Assembly (NCBI RefSeq): GCF_003596405.1
Contig: NZ_QYUR01000006.1
Span: 124,001 to 188,000, forward strand
Length of the DNA stretch: 64,000 nucleotides
Direction of reading: 5' to 3'
From: Pseudomonas cavernicola
Lineage (GTDB): Bacteria > Pseudomonadota > Gammaproteobacteria > Pseudomonadales > Pseudomonadaceae
This document shows positions 1-8,581 of the stretch, in pieces (within the stretch, counting starts at the first letter, position 1; every line of letters begins with the position of its first letter). Both the position numbers and the translations under genes were made by a program. The notes under the pieces are model-generated. The model saw nothing but the letters and a program-made list of their open reading frames with translations, was not told where the DNA came from and made no database searches.

Positions 1-2
1 GT

Positions 3-917
3 CAGCAGGAAATCGCCGAAGCCATCCTGAACGTCGACACGCGTATGTTCCACAAGGAATACGCCGAGGTCTTCGCTGGTGACGAGAAGTGGCAGGCGAT
101 CCAGGTCTCAGCAGCGGATACCTACGCCTGGCAGGACGACTCCACTTATATCCAGCACCCACCGTTCTTCGAGGATATCGCCGACGCGCCACCGCACATC
201 GGCGACATCCACCAGGCGCGTATTCTCGCCCTGCTCGGCGACTCGGTGACCACCGACCACATATCGCCGGCCGGCAATATCAAGGCGGACAGCCCAGCCG
301 GTCACTACCTCCGTGAGCACGGCGTAGAGCCGCGGGACTTCAACTCCTATGGTTCACGGCGCGGCAACCATGAAGTGATGATGCGCGGCACCTTTGCCAA
401 TATCCGTATCCGCAATGAAATGCTCGGCGGCGAGGAAGGTGGCAATACCCTGCACATACCGAGCGGCGAGAAGCTGGCGATCTACGACGCCTCCATGCTT
501 TACCAGGAGCAAGGCACCCCGCTGGTGGTGGTCGCCGGCAAGGAGTACGGCACCGGTTCATCCCGCGACTGGGCAGCCAAGGGCACCAATCTACTCGGGG
601 TGAAGGCGGTGATCGCCGAAAGCTTCGAGCGTATCCATCGCTCCAACCTGGTGGGCATGGGCGTGTTGCCGTTGCAGTTCAAGGCGGGGCAGGATCGCAA
701 AACCCTGCAACTGACCGGCAGGGAAAAACTCGGCATCTACGGTCTGGATGGCGTAGAGCTGCACCCGCTGATGAACCTCATGGTGGAAGTTAGCCGTGAG
801 GATGGCACGCGCGAAAGCTTCGAAGTGCTGTGCCGCATAGACACCCTCAACGAGGTCGAGTACTTCAAGGCCGGCGGCATTCTGCATTACGTGCTGCGCC
901 AGTTGCTGGCCAGCTGA
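3..917 (+). CDS. acnA: aconitate hydratase A, C-terminal part (gene runs in from the left edge)
   Basis: Converts citrate to isocitrate in the TCA cycle with a [4Fe-4S] cluster; cytoplasmic. About 304 residues are visible, open to the window edge, against roughly 900 for the full protein; the reading frame continues upstream of the first internal Met at position 45. The stretch GDSVTTDHISPAG and the swivel-domain signature YGTGSSRDWAAKG are typical of the AcnA/IRP1 class. The cluster cysteines lie in the missing N-terminal part. The gene ends at TGA 915-917 and is followed by REP repeats and the convergent algA. In P. aeruginosa PAO1, as I recall, acnA lies next to aer, whereas here the alginate operon lies between them. 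Confidence 0.95.
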   Translation, partial: QQEIAEAILNVDTRMFHKEYAEVFAGDEKWQAIQVSAADTYAWQDDSTYIQHPPFFEDIADAPPHIGDIHQARILALLGDSVTTDHISPAGNIKADSPAGHYLREHGVEPRDFNSYGSRRGNHEVMMRGTFANIRIRNEMLGGEEGGNTLHIPSGEKLAIYDASMLYQEQGTPLVVVAGKEYGTGSSRDWAAKGTNLLGVKAVIAESFERIHRSNLVGMGVLPLQFKAGQDRKTLQLTGREKLGIYGLDGVELHPLMNLMVEVSREDGTRESFEVLCRIDTLNEVEYFKAGGILHYVLRQLLAS

Positions 918-937
918 GGCTGCGAGGTTTGTTTATT

Positions 938-1057
938 GGGTTCCGCCTGCGCGGGGATGACGCAAGGTGCCTATCGGCAAGCTGGTTCCGCGGGCGCGGG
1001 GATGACGGGGAGTGCCATATATCAGCCTCCTCGTCATTCCCGCACACGCGGGAATCC
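938..1057. repeat. REP repeat cluster between convergent acnA and algA
   Basis: Two direct copies of a GGTTCCGC(C/G)(T/G)GCGCGGGGATGAC-type unit (about 938-962 and 984-1008) are followed by one inverted copy (1031-1057, TCGTCATTCCCGC...GCGGGAATCC). The units can pair into hairpins, so the cluster may end or stabilise both convergent transcripts. The same family recurs at 44109-44136. Confidence 0.75.
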
Positions 1058-1068
1058 AATCAACCCGA

Positions 1069-2502
1069 CTACCCTTTCACCTTGTCCGTCCTTCCGTAGA
1101 CATCCTCGAGCCGCTCGATGTCGTCTTCGCCGAGGTAGCTGCCGGACTGCACCTCGATGATCTCCAGCGGGATCTTTCCGGGATTTGCCAGCCGGTGCAC
1201 CGAGGCGATGGGGATGTAGGTGGACTGGTTCTCCGTGAGCAGGAAGCTCTTGTCGTCGCAGGTCACCCTGGCTGTACCGGAGACCACGATCCAGTGCTCG
1301 GCACGGTGGTGGTGCATCTGCAGGGACAGCTGCGCACCCGGCTTCACGGTGATGTGCTTAACCTGGTGCCGGGTGCCCGCGTCCACCGAGTCGTAGCCAC
1401 CCCAGGGGCGGTACACCACGCAATGGCTCCGGGTTTCCTGACGGCCTTCGGCGTCCAGGGCGTTCACCAGTTTCTTCACATCCTGCACGCTGTCCTTGTG
1501 GGCGATCATCACCGCGTCCTTGGTTTCCACCACGACCACATCCTCCATGCCGAGCAGGGCCACCAGCTTGGAGTTGCCGTGGACGTAGCAGCTGTGGCTG
1601 TTCTCCACCACCACATCGCCCTTGAGCACATTGCCGTTGCCATCCTTCGCGTGGACTTCCCAGAGCGACGACCAACTGCCGACGTCGCTCCAGCCGGCCG
1701 CGAGCGGCACCACGCAGGCTCGCGAGGTCTTCTCCATCACCGCGTAGTCAATGGAGTTATCCGGGCAGCACTCGAAGGTGCCGGCATCGATTTGCACTAC
1801 CTCGCGCTCGACCTTGCTGCGTTCCAGGGCCAGCACGCAAGTATCATAAATATCCGACTCGTAGCTGCGCAGCTCATCGAGATAGCGACTGGCGCGGAAC
1901 AGAAACATGCCGCTGTTCCAGTAGTAGCCGCCGGAGCGGACGAACTCACTGGCGCGGACGATGTCCGGCTTCTCGACGAACTGCTCGACCCGATAGGCTC
2001 CTGGAATCAGCGCGCTATCGCTATCACTGCCCGCCGTCTTGATATAGCCGAAGCCGGTTTCCGGGCGTTCGGCGGGAATGCCGAACAGCACCATTTCGCC
2101 CTCTTCCGCTGCCGCCCGAGCAATCTCCAGCGCCTGGCGCAGGGCCGCTTCATCGGTGATGACATGGTCCGCCGGCAGCACCAGCAGCAGTTCGTCGCGG
2201 CCTTCGGCCAGCACCTTCAGCGCAGCGATCGCCACCGCCGGTGCCGTATTGCGGCCAAATGGCTCCATCAGTATGCACTGTGCGCTCACACCAATGACGC
2301 CGAGCTGTTCGTTGACGATGAAACGGTGTTCCTGATTGCAGACGATGAGCGGACGCTCAACCCCCTCGAACCCCAGACGCTGCACAGTCTGTTGAAACAG
2401 CGTGCGCACCCCGGCCAAGGCCAGGAACTGCTTGGGATAGAGCTTGCGGGACAACGGCCAGAGCCGGGACCCGCTACCACCAGAAAGAATTACCGGGATC
2501 AT
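1069..2502 (-). CDS. algA: mannose-6-phosphate isomerase / mannose-1-phosphate guanylyltransferase
   Basis: Bifunctional cytoplasmic enzyme supplying GDP-mannose for alginate: it isomerises fructose-6-P to mannose-6-P and joins mannose-1-P to GTP. The N-terminal nucleotidyltransferase signature SGGSGSRLWPLSRK lies at residues 7-20, and the C-terminal cupin isomerase domain contains the metal-binding stretch QMHHHRAEHWIVVSG. Translation probably starts at the Met giving MIPVILSGG (2502), with GGAG nine bases upstream; an in-frame ATG at 2517 would add five residues without a good ribosome site. 477 residues is normal. It is the last gene of the alginate operon but follows algL here, not algF directly. 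Confidence 0.96.
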   Translation of the reverse strand: MIPVILSGGSGSRLWPLSRKLYPKQFLALAGVRTLFQQTVQRLGFEGVERPLIVCNQEHRFIVNEQLGVIGVSAQCILMEPFGRNTAPAVAIAALKVLAEGRDELLLVLPADHVITDEAALRQALEIARAAAEEGEMVLFGIPAERPETGFGYIKTAGSDSDSALIPGAYRVEQFVEKPDIVRASEFVRSGGYYWNSGMFLFRASRYLDELRSYESDIYDTCVLALERSKVEREVVQIDAGTFECCPDNSIDYAVMEKTSRACVVPLAAGWSDVGSWSSLWEVHAKDGNGNVLKGDVVVENSHSCYVHGNSKLVALLGMEDVVVVETKDAVMIAHKDSVQDVKKLVNALDAEGRQETRSHCVVYRPWGGYDSVDAGTRHQVKHITVKPGAQLSLQMHHHRAEHWIVVSGTARVTCDDKSFLLTENQSTYIPIASVHRLANPGKIPLEIIEVQSGSYLGEDDIERLEDVYGRTDKVKG

Positions 2503-2589
2503 GAGAGGCGTCTCCATTTAAGTTTCAATTCAAATTGACACTCCTCCCCGCTAGGACTGCAGTCCTGACAACTGGAGAGCATGCAAACA

Positions 2590-3720
2590 TCAAGGCAGTT
2601 GAGCGTTGAACAGCTGAGTGACATCGCCACCCAGCCGGTACGTACTCAGGGGCTCCAAGGATTGGCGCCAGGCATTGGTCTGAGTCGAACAGCGGTACAG
2701 CACGCAGTAAGGTTCCAACCAGGAGAAGCGGCTGTTTTCCTGCAAGTCCTCCAACTCTTGCGGGTAGCCGGTCTTGTCTTTGAACAGATGCGGGTCGTGC
2801 AGGCCTTGCTCGACCCGTTCCGCAAGTCGCTGCAAAGCACCGTTGTTGTCAGTACGCAGATCCAGGCCATTGGCCTGGGCGAATACCGCGATCATCATCA
2901 GCGGCCCCATGCTGTAGTTGTGATAGGCCAGCGCACGGGTTTGCCGGGACAGTTCCAGGGGTAGGTAACCCTCGGCATCGACCTGCGCCATGCCGTGGCG
3001 GTACTGCTCGACGGACCAGTCGAACAGGTCGCGCCGATCCAGCACCACCGCGCTCGCCATCACCGCCCAGGCAGCCCAGTACTGGTGGTTGTTACGTCGC
3101 TCCATGGGCTGCGCGTTCCAGTCGCGCACCACCTGGTCGGCCAGCTTGCCGAACCATTTCTCGATGTTCCGGCTCTGCTCGCCATGACCGGCGAGCGGCT
3201 CAGAACGGGAGAATTTCAGGCGCAGGTACGCTGACGAGATACTGCCCAGGGCCCACTTACGTACAGACTTGCCGGTGTGGTTGTACTTCTTGCTGAGCAG
3301 CGCATCGTCGTCAGCCCACTCCTCCAGCCACTCAAGAGCACACTCGGCATACTCTGGATCACCGTCCTCCAGGTACTTGCCAACCCACTTGTTGACACCG
3401 TTCTCCAGATTCCGCACATCCTCCGTCAGCTTGCGGTACTTGGCCGCAGCGGTCTTGTTGAGTTTGTCCCGCGCAGAATCGGAACCTTCATATTTGCTGG
3501 GAAAAAACAGCTCGCCGGTATAAGGCTCAGGTGTGCTTGGGCAGTCGCGCGCAGCCCCTTTGGCAACCGGCGCGGCCAGGTAGAATCCCCCTGGCGGCAC
3601 CAAATCATGACTGGCGACCCGCCCTTGCTCATGATCATTCGAGCAGCCCTGCCCCAGCAGCATTGCCAAGGCCAGAGCGCTTGCGTAAAGAGCCTGCAAA
3701 ATTCCGCCCAAGCATTTCAT
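2590..3720 (-). CDS. algL: alginate lyase (poly-mannuronate lyase), displaced within the operon
   Basis: Periplasmic PL5 lyase that cleaves mannuronate chains by beta-elimination and clears alginate misdirected into the periplasm. N-terminal hydrophobic signal (residues 1-25). Family marks are SKYEGSDSAR (catalytic Lys region, near residue 77), NHTGKSVRKWALGS, NNHQYWAAWAVM (catalytic Asn/His) and RALAYHNYSMGPL (catalytic Arg/Tyr). 376 residues, about the usual length. Start ATG 3720 has GAGGA upstream. A Cys at residue 26 follows the signal, but the preceding GQG is a poor lipobox. In the P. aeruginosa and Azotobacter operons algL lies between algX and algI; here it lies between algF and algA. 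Confidence 0.95.
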   Translation of the reverse strand: MKCLGGILQALYASALALAMLLGQGCSNDHEQGRVASHDLVPPGGFYLAAPVAKGAARDCPSTPEPYTGELFFPSKYEGSDSARDKLNKTAAAKYRKLTEDVRNLENGVNKWVGKYLEDGDPEYAECALEWLEEWADDDALLSKKYNHTGKSVRKWALGSISSAYLRLKFSRSEPLAGHGEQSRNIEKWFGKLADQVVRDWNAQPMERRNNHQYWAAWAVMASAVVLDRRDLFDWSVEQYRHGMAQVDAEGYLPLELSRQTRALAYHNYSMGPLMMIAVFAQANGLDLRTDNNGALQRLAERVEQGLHDPHLFKDKTGYPQELEDLQENSRFSWLEPYCVLYRCSTQTNAWRQSLEPLSTYRLGGDVTQLFNAQLP

Positions 3721-3729
3721 CGGAGTTCC

Positions 3730-4377
3730 TCAATTAGCCGCTACAGGCCGTTTGACCCAGACAGGAGACAGCTTGTCGGCAGTACCGGTGACATACAGAC
3801 AGACTATCTCCCCGCGTTCGAGTACCAGGGGGTCGAGGTCGCTGATCTTGCGATCACCAGCAAACAGCGCCAGACGCACCTTGACCGGGTTGATCTCACG
3901 CTCGCCACGGGAATTGGCAGACACCGGCTTGATCACCTCGGTCTTGCCATCTGCGGTTTTCAGGGTCAGCGAGCTGTCGGAAAGGTTCTGCAGACGCAAC
4001 ATGGCTTTTTGCCGGTTCCTGAACACTGGCTCGTCCACCAGGCTCAGCGCGCCGCCCGGCAGCTGCACCATGGTGTAGTACTTATTGACTTTGAGCTGCA
4101 CCGGCAGGCTTTGCCCGCCTGACTTTGCCGTATAGCTGCCAGCCGGCAGAAACTTGAAATCACTGCTGGCCCGGGGGGCGATAGCTCTGAGCTGAACGCT
4201 GCCCAGACTGAGATCGAAAGTAGCGCTGCCGGCGTTATAGCCGCGAATGAAGGTCGAACCGTCCGGCGCCACCGGGCCGTAGAGAGCCGCCTCGTCGGCC
4301 TGCGCCTGAGTCAACCCCAGACCGCCCAGCAGGGCAGCCGCAGTAAGCAGGCGAGCGGCCTTGGAAATTAAAGACAT
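3730..4377 (-). CDS. algF: alginate O-acetylation adaptor protein AlgF
   Basis: Periplasmic protein required with AlgI and AlgJ for O-acetylation of mannuronate residues; it has no known catalytic motif. Residues 1-27 form a Sec signal ending LTQAQA, cleaved before DEAALYGP. 215 residues, the family length. Start ATG 4377 is preceded by AAGGAG. It follows algJ by 35 bp and precedes the displaced algL by 9 bp, so all appear co-transcribed. Confidence 0.95.
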   Translation of the reverse strand: MSLISKAARLLTAAALLGGLGLTQAQADEAALYGPVAPDGSTFIRGYNAGSATFDLSLGSVQLRAIAPRASSDFKFLPAGSYTAKSGGQSLPVQLKVNKYYTMVQLPGGALSLVDEPVFRNRQKAMLRLQNLSDSSLTLKTADGKTEVIKPVSANSRGEREINPVKVRLALFAGDRKISDLDPLVLERGEIVCLYVTGTADKLSPVWVKRPVAAN

Positions 4378-4412
4378 AGGTATTCTCCTTAACAGTGATG
4401 GGGGCCGGCGAA

Positions 4413-5576
4413 CTAGTCGCGGACCACCGGGGTAAAGGGCTGCCTGACTGCCAGGTGTTCGCTGTCGGTGACTGCGGACGTCAGGCGCTGCAACCAGACT
4501 GGGTCGAAGCCCGAAAGATCGTTTGGCTGCATCAGATAGCGCTCGGGAAACTCCCAGATGAGCAGTTTCAGCGTTGCGGTTTCCGCCTCGCCGCGCTGCA
4601 GCAGCTTAAGCATTGGCAACAGCGGGCCATGGCCGCCCTCGGCGTAGTTGACGAGTTCACTGCGCAGGGCCTGTTTAAGCGCGCCGGCGAAGTTCCACTT
4701 CGGGTTGGCGCTGTAGCTGGTACCCACCAGCGCCACCTCGGGCAGAGCCTCGCCGAACAGCGCAGCATCACCTTCGAGCGCCTCGCCGACCGGCCGGGTG
4801 CTGCGCTGGACGAGGGTTTCTGCCGGCGGCTGCAAGCTCAAGAAGTACGGGTCCATGGGCAGGAAGCTGAGCAGATCGCCCTTGTACAACTCACGGCCCT
4901 GCTCCTCGGTGACGAATGCCGCGACACCCGGCTGCCACTGCCCAGTGGCCTCAAGGTAATGTGCCAGGCTATTGGCCACGGTTTCGGCACCGAAAGGAGT
5001 CCAGTGGGTATCGGTACGCAGGAAAACGCTGCCATGCGCCTTGGCCCGCAACAACGCGCCGAACAGGTTCGGGCCAAGCACCTTGCGCGCCTGCATGCGA
5101 GCGAAGGCCTTGCCGTACAACTGCTGCTGGGCGGCCACCGGCTGCACATCGCCGACATGCTCCTGATACAGCCGTGCCTTGGCCGGTAGTAGCGCCAGCA
5201 CCAGCGTCACGCCCCGACGGTTGAGCTCGGCGTGCACCGCCTCGATCAGTTGCCAGTTCTTCTGCAGCACATCGCCCTGTGGTGCCGGCTTGAATTCTTC
5301 ATCGGTGAAAAGCCAGTCCTGCCGGCCGACCACTACTCCCGGCCGGCCCTCGCCGAACAGCAGGAAATCCATGGTTGCCCAGATATTGGTGCCGAGCTTC
5401 TTCAGCACGAACTGATCGTCGTAGTGTTTCTCGAAGGCATGCGCCAACTTGCCGTTGAGAATCGGCGTGTCGGCCGCGGTGGAGAAGCTGAGGATGTCGC
5501 GGATCGACCATAGACTGAGTCCCAGCAGCAGACCGAGAAACACACAGATGTAGGTGAGTTTGAGAGAGCGCTTCAT
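4413..5576 (-). CDS. algJ: alginate O-acetyltransferase AlgJ
   Basis: SGNH-like, inner-membrane-anchored periplasmic protein that takes part in acetyl transfer to alginate. N-terminal signal anchor at residues 1-28. The catalytic motif TDTHWTP (Asp-x-His) and the nucleophile motif LVGTSYS are both present. The frame opens further upstream, but the start at 5576 (MKRSLKLTYICV) matches the family and has GAGG nine bases upstream; 387 residues. It lies 11 bp after algI. AlgX, 1.6 kb upstream in the operon, is its structural relative. Confidence 0.95.
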   Translation of the reverse strand: MKRSLKLTYICVFLGLLLGLSLWSIRDILSFSTAADTPILNGKLAHAFEKHYDDQFVLKKLGTNIWATMDFLLFGEGRPGVVVGRQDWLFTDEEFKPAPQGDVLQKNWQLIEAVHAELNRRGVTLVLALLPAKARLYQEHVGDVQPVAAQQQLYGKAFARMQARKVLGPNLFGALLRAKAHGSVFLRTDTHWTPFGAETVANSLAHYLEATGQWQPGVAAFVTEEQGRELYKGDLLSFLPMDPYFLSLQPPAETLVQRSTRPVGEALEGDAALFGEALPEVALVGTSYSANPKWNFAGALKQALRSELVNYAEGGHGPLLPMLKLLQRGEAETATLKLLIWEFPERYLMQPNDLSGFDPVWLQRLTSAVTDSEHLAVRQPFTPVVRD

Positions 5577-5587
5577 GGCCCATACCC

Positions 5588-7090
5588 TCAGAACTGGAAA
5601 TAGAGGAAGGGAGAGAAACTCTGCGCGGAGAGTTTCAGGATCGAGGCGGCAAACAGCAGCAACACCCCGGCATGCCAGGCCAGCCACTGCAGCTGCAGGC
5701 GCAGGGATGACACCGCAACCGCCGCCTGGGCAGCGCCGGGCTGCAGATTGGCCGGGTCGACTGCAACCTCGGCTCTGGCCTTGGGTGCACCGGTCAGCGG
5801 CTGGGCATAAAACTGGCGGATGCCGAACCAGGCCATGACCAGATAGGCCAGCACCAGCGTGGCGATCTGCAGGCTGGTCAGCTGCGCACTGTTCAGCGCG
5901 GACAGGTGCCAGTCAGAGAAGCTGAACATGGCGGCGTACATGCTCCAGGCGACGTCGAGGCTCTCGGCGCGGAAGATCACCCAGCCCAGCACCACCAGGA
6001 GGAAGGTGCAGGCCCAGCGCAGCGGCCGGATGCGCTTCGGCGCGGCGTCCACGTCCAGGGCACGCTCGATGGCCAGCCAGATGCCGTGCCAGGCGCCCCA
6101 GATCAGGTAGGTGAAATTGGCGCCATGCCACAGCCCGCCGAGCAGCATGGTCAAGAACAGGTTGCGATAGGTGGCGAAGGTGCCGCCGCGATTGCCGCCG
6201 AGGCTGATGTACAGGTAGTCGCGTAGCCAGGTCGAGAGGCTGATGTGCCAGCGGCGCCAGAACTCGGTGATCGACTGACTGATATAGGGCTGCTTGAAGT
6301 TCTCCATGAAGCGGAAGCCCATCATCAGGCCGAGGCCGATGGCCATGTCGCTGTAGCCGGAGAAGTCGAAGTACAGCTGCGCGGTGTAGGCCAGGGTGCC
6401 GAGCCAGGCATCGCCGGTGGTCGGGTCGGACAGCGCGAAACAGTGATCGGCGATCGGTGCCAGCGAGTCGGCGATGAACACTTTCTTGATGAAGCCCTGC
6501 ATGAAGCGCGTGCAGCCCTCGACGAACTTGTCCAGCGTGTGGGTTCGGTGGTTGAACTGGCCCACCAGGTCGCGAAAGCGCAGCACCGGGCCGGCGATCA
6601 GGTGCGGAAAGATCGCCACGAAGGCGGCGAAGTCGATCAGGTTGTGGGTCGCCGGGGTATCGCCCCGGTACACATCGATGATGTAGCTGATCGACTCGAA
6701 GATGTAGAACGAGATACCGATCGGCAACAGGATATGGGTGAGCACGAACGGCTGCATGCCGAACGAGGTGATGATGGCGTTGAGGCTTTCCACGCCGAAG
6801 TTGGCGTACTTGAAATACCCCAGCACAGCAAGATCCACGCCTACGCCGAAAATCAGCCAGCGCTGCGCGGGCTTGTTTCTCACCCCGGCAGCGCCGATGC
6901 GCAGGCCGATCCAATAGTTGAACAGGGAGGCCGCGACGAACAAGACAAGAAAGTCGATCCGCCACCAGGCGAAGAAGACATAGCTGGCAACCAGCAGCAG
7001 CAGGTTGCGATAGCGATTTCCGCTCAGGTAGTACAAGCCGAGAAACACCGGCAGGAACAGGAACAAAAATACATTCGACGAAAAAACCAT
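5588..7090 (-). CDS. algI: MBOAT-family alginate O-acetyltransferase AlgI
   Basis: Multi-pass inner-membrane protein that passes acetyl groups from the cytoplasm to the periplasmic acetylation complex AlgJ/F/X. Many hydrophobic segments; the MBOAT hallmarks are TEFWRRWHISLSTWLRDY and LLGGLWHGANFTYLIWG with the invariant His. 500 residues. ATG 7090 gives MVFSSNVFLFLFLP with GAGGAG upstream. It follows algX by 53 bp; in the canonical operon algL would lie in this gap. Confidence 0.96.
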   Translation of the reverse strand: MVFSSNVFLFLFLPVFLGLYYLSGNRYRNLLLLVASYVFFAWWRIDFLVLFVAASLFNYWIGLRIGAAGVRNKPAQRWLIFGVGVDLAVLGYFKYANFGVESLNAIITSFGMQPFVLTHILLPIGISFYIFESISYIIDVYRGDTPATHNLIDFAAFVAIFPHLIAGPVLRFRDLVGQFNHRTHTLDKFVEGCTRFMQGFIKKVFIADSLAPIADHCFALSDPTTGDAWLGTLAYTAQLYFDFSGYSDMAIGLGLMMGFRFMENFKQPYISQSITEFWRRWHISLSTWLRDYLYISLGGNRGGTFATYRNLFLTMLLGGLWHGANFTYLIWGAWHGIWLAIERALDVDAAPKRIRPLRWACTFLLVVLGWVIFRAESLDVAWSMYAAMFSFSDWHLSALNSAQLTSLQIATLVLAYLVMAWFGIRQFYAQPLTGAPKARAEVAVDPANLQPGAAQAAVAVSSLRLQLQWLAWHAGVLLLFAASILKLSAQSFSPFLYFQF

Positions 7091-7143
7091 GTTCTCAAGC
7101 TCCTCTGAATAACGAACCTGACAAAGATGTCTTTGCTCGTCGG

Positions 7144-8571
7144 CTAATCGGCTTGCGCCTGCAACTCAGCCTTGGCCCCATGCGCTCGAGGGCAAATCTT
7201 CGCTTCGACTTCCAGACCTGCCGGCATGTCAGCTGGCATTTCGATTTCCAGTGAAAGCAGGGTCCGCCCTGACCATTCCGCGTCTTCACGCAAGTTAAAG
7301 ACAAAGCGGCCATCCGACTCGACTTCCGGTGCGCGGGTAATATTCAAGTCGTCCACCGAACCACTCATGTACCAGAACAAGCTGTGCAGATTCTTGATCG
7401 TGGGGTCGCTGAACTGGATATCCACGAGATAATCTTCGCCGCGTATTGGCTTGTCGCCGGTGTTCACCAGAACCTCATTCATGCCTGGGCGCAAAGCGAC
7501 CTTCTGGCTCAGCGATGCGGGTGATGCCCGACAACCATCAGCCAACATCGGCATGATTTGACGGTAGAAGAGCGGCATAGCCATGTCGTAATAGCTGGAG
7601 ACTTCCCAGATCAGGATCTTCGGCGGATTTTTCTGGAAGTCCTGGCTGCCGAGGTACTGCAGCATGGCGCTGTGGAAACCGCCGCCATCGACCGAGCGGT
7701 TGTCGACATCGACCTTGGCGTGCTGCTTGAGAAAGCCGGCGAAGTTGTACTCCGGCGAGCTGAAGCTGGTACCGGCCAGTACCACCTCCGGCGCCTCGGC
7801 ATCGCTGAAGAGGTCGGCGCTCTCAGCCTTCGGCTCGGTTACAAATCGACTGAAATATTCATTCGCATAGCTATTGCCACAGACCTTGCCGAACGCCTGA
7901 TTGAGCGAACCGTTTTTGAGGTCCGATTTATCTTTCTTACTGATGAACTCCTTGCTCGGTATGGTTTTGAATACATCTGACTTGCGTAACTCCTCAGCCA
8001 GCACCTGGGCAGCCAACTCAGCGCCGTAGGATGTCCAGTGGGGATCGCGCTTGAAATATAGCGCCTGCTTGGCATCGGCCTTCTGACTAAGCAGAAGCGA
8101 CATATCTGGCGCTCGAATACCGAGGCTTCGCAGGCGCTGAATAGTCTGCAGATAGTTCTTTTTCGACAGCTCGGTATCGAATGCCTGTTGGCTCTCCCTG
8201 CTAAGCATTTCGGCATTCATCAAGCCACGGGGCGGGAGGTAGGCCATGACCAATTCGACCCCTTTCTTCTTCAGGGCATCGCGCAGTTTTTCCAGACGCG
8301 AATAGCCCTCGGCCGTAGTGCCCATTTGCGTCATCAAATCGTTCTTGGTGCGGAACAACCAGTCTCCCCGCCCCTGCACCAGCTTGCTGAACTCGCGCAG
8401 ATCGCCGCTGTAGGTACTATCGAGCATGGTTTGCGGACAAACCTCGCAACACCGCTCGATCTGGTACTGAGGCCCCTCGGCGGCTCCGCACAACGGGCTG
8501 GCAAGCAGTCCCAGTGCGGTGTAAAGAGCCAGCCAGGCAGGACAGGGTTTGACCACTAAACTCCGTTGCAT
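7144..8571 (-). CDS. algX: alginate acetyltransferase / biosynthesis protein AlgX
   Basis: Periplasmic SGNH acetyltransferase with a C-terminal carbohydrate-binding module; it binds the polymer and transfers acetyl groups. Signal peptide at residues 1-30. Cys pair at ERCCEVCPQT. Catalytic Asp and His in KRDPHWTSYG and Ser in LAGTSFSSPEYNF. The start chosen at 8571 (MQRSLVVKPC) has GAGG nine bases upstream; an upstream extension in the same frame lies inside algG. 475 residues, as in the family. Stop TAG/TAA region is 53 bp before algI. Confidence 0.96.
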   Translation of the reverse strand: MQRSLVVKPCPAWLALYTALGLLASPLCGAAEGPQYQIERCCEVCPQTMLDSTYSGDLREFSKLVQGRGDWLFRTKNDLMTQMGTTAEGYSRLEKLRDALKKKGVELVMAYLPPRGLMNAEMLSRESQQAFDTELSKKNYLQTIQRLRSLGIRAPDMSLLLSQKADAKQALYFKRDPHWTSYGAELAAQVLAEELRKSDVFKTIPSKEFISKKDKSDLKNGSLNQAFGKVCGNSYANEYFSRFVTEPKAESADLFSDAEAPEVVLAGTSFSSPEYNFAGFLKQHAKVDVDNRSVDGGGFHSAMLQYLGSQDFQKNPPKILIWEVSSYYDMAMPLFYRQIMPMLADGCRASPASLSQKVALRPGMNEVLVNTGDKPIRGEDYLVDIQFSDPTIKNLHSLFWYMSGSVDDLNITRAPEVESDGRFVFNLREDAEWSGRTLLSLEIEMPADMPAGLEVEAKICPRAHGAKAELQAQAD

Positions 8572-8581
8572 AGCTTGTTCC

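Noticed and set aside
938..1057. Repeated units as a CRISPR array
   Set aside because: Few units, irregular spacing, both orientations, and typical REP sequence.
1012..2538. 508-codon plus-strand ORF opposite algA
   Set aside because: Low-complexity His/Ala-rich antisense shadow of a clear algA; GC-rich Pseudomonas genes produce such frames.
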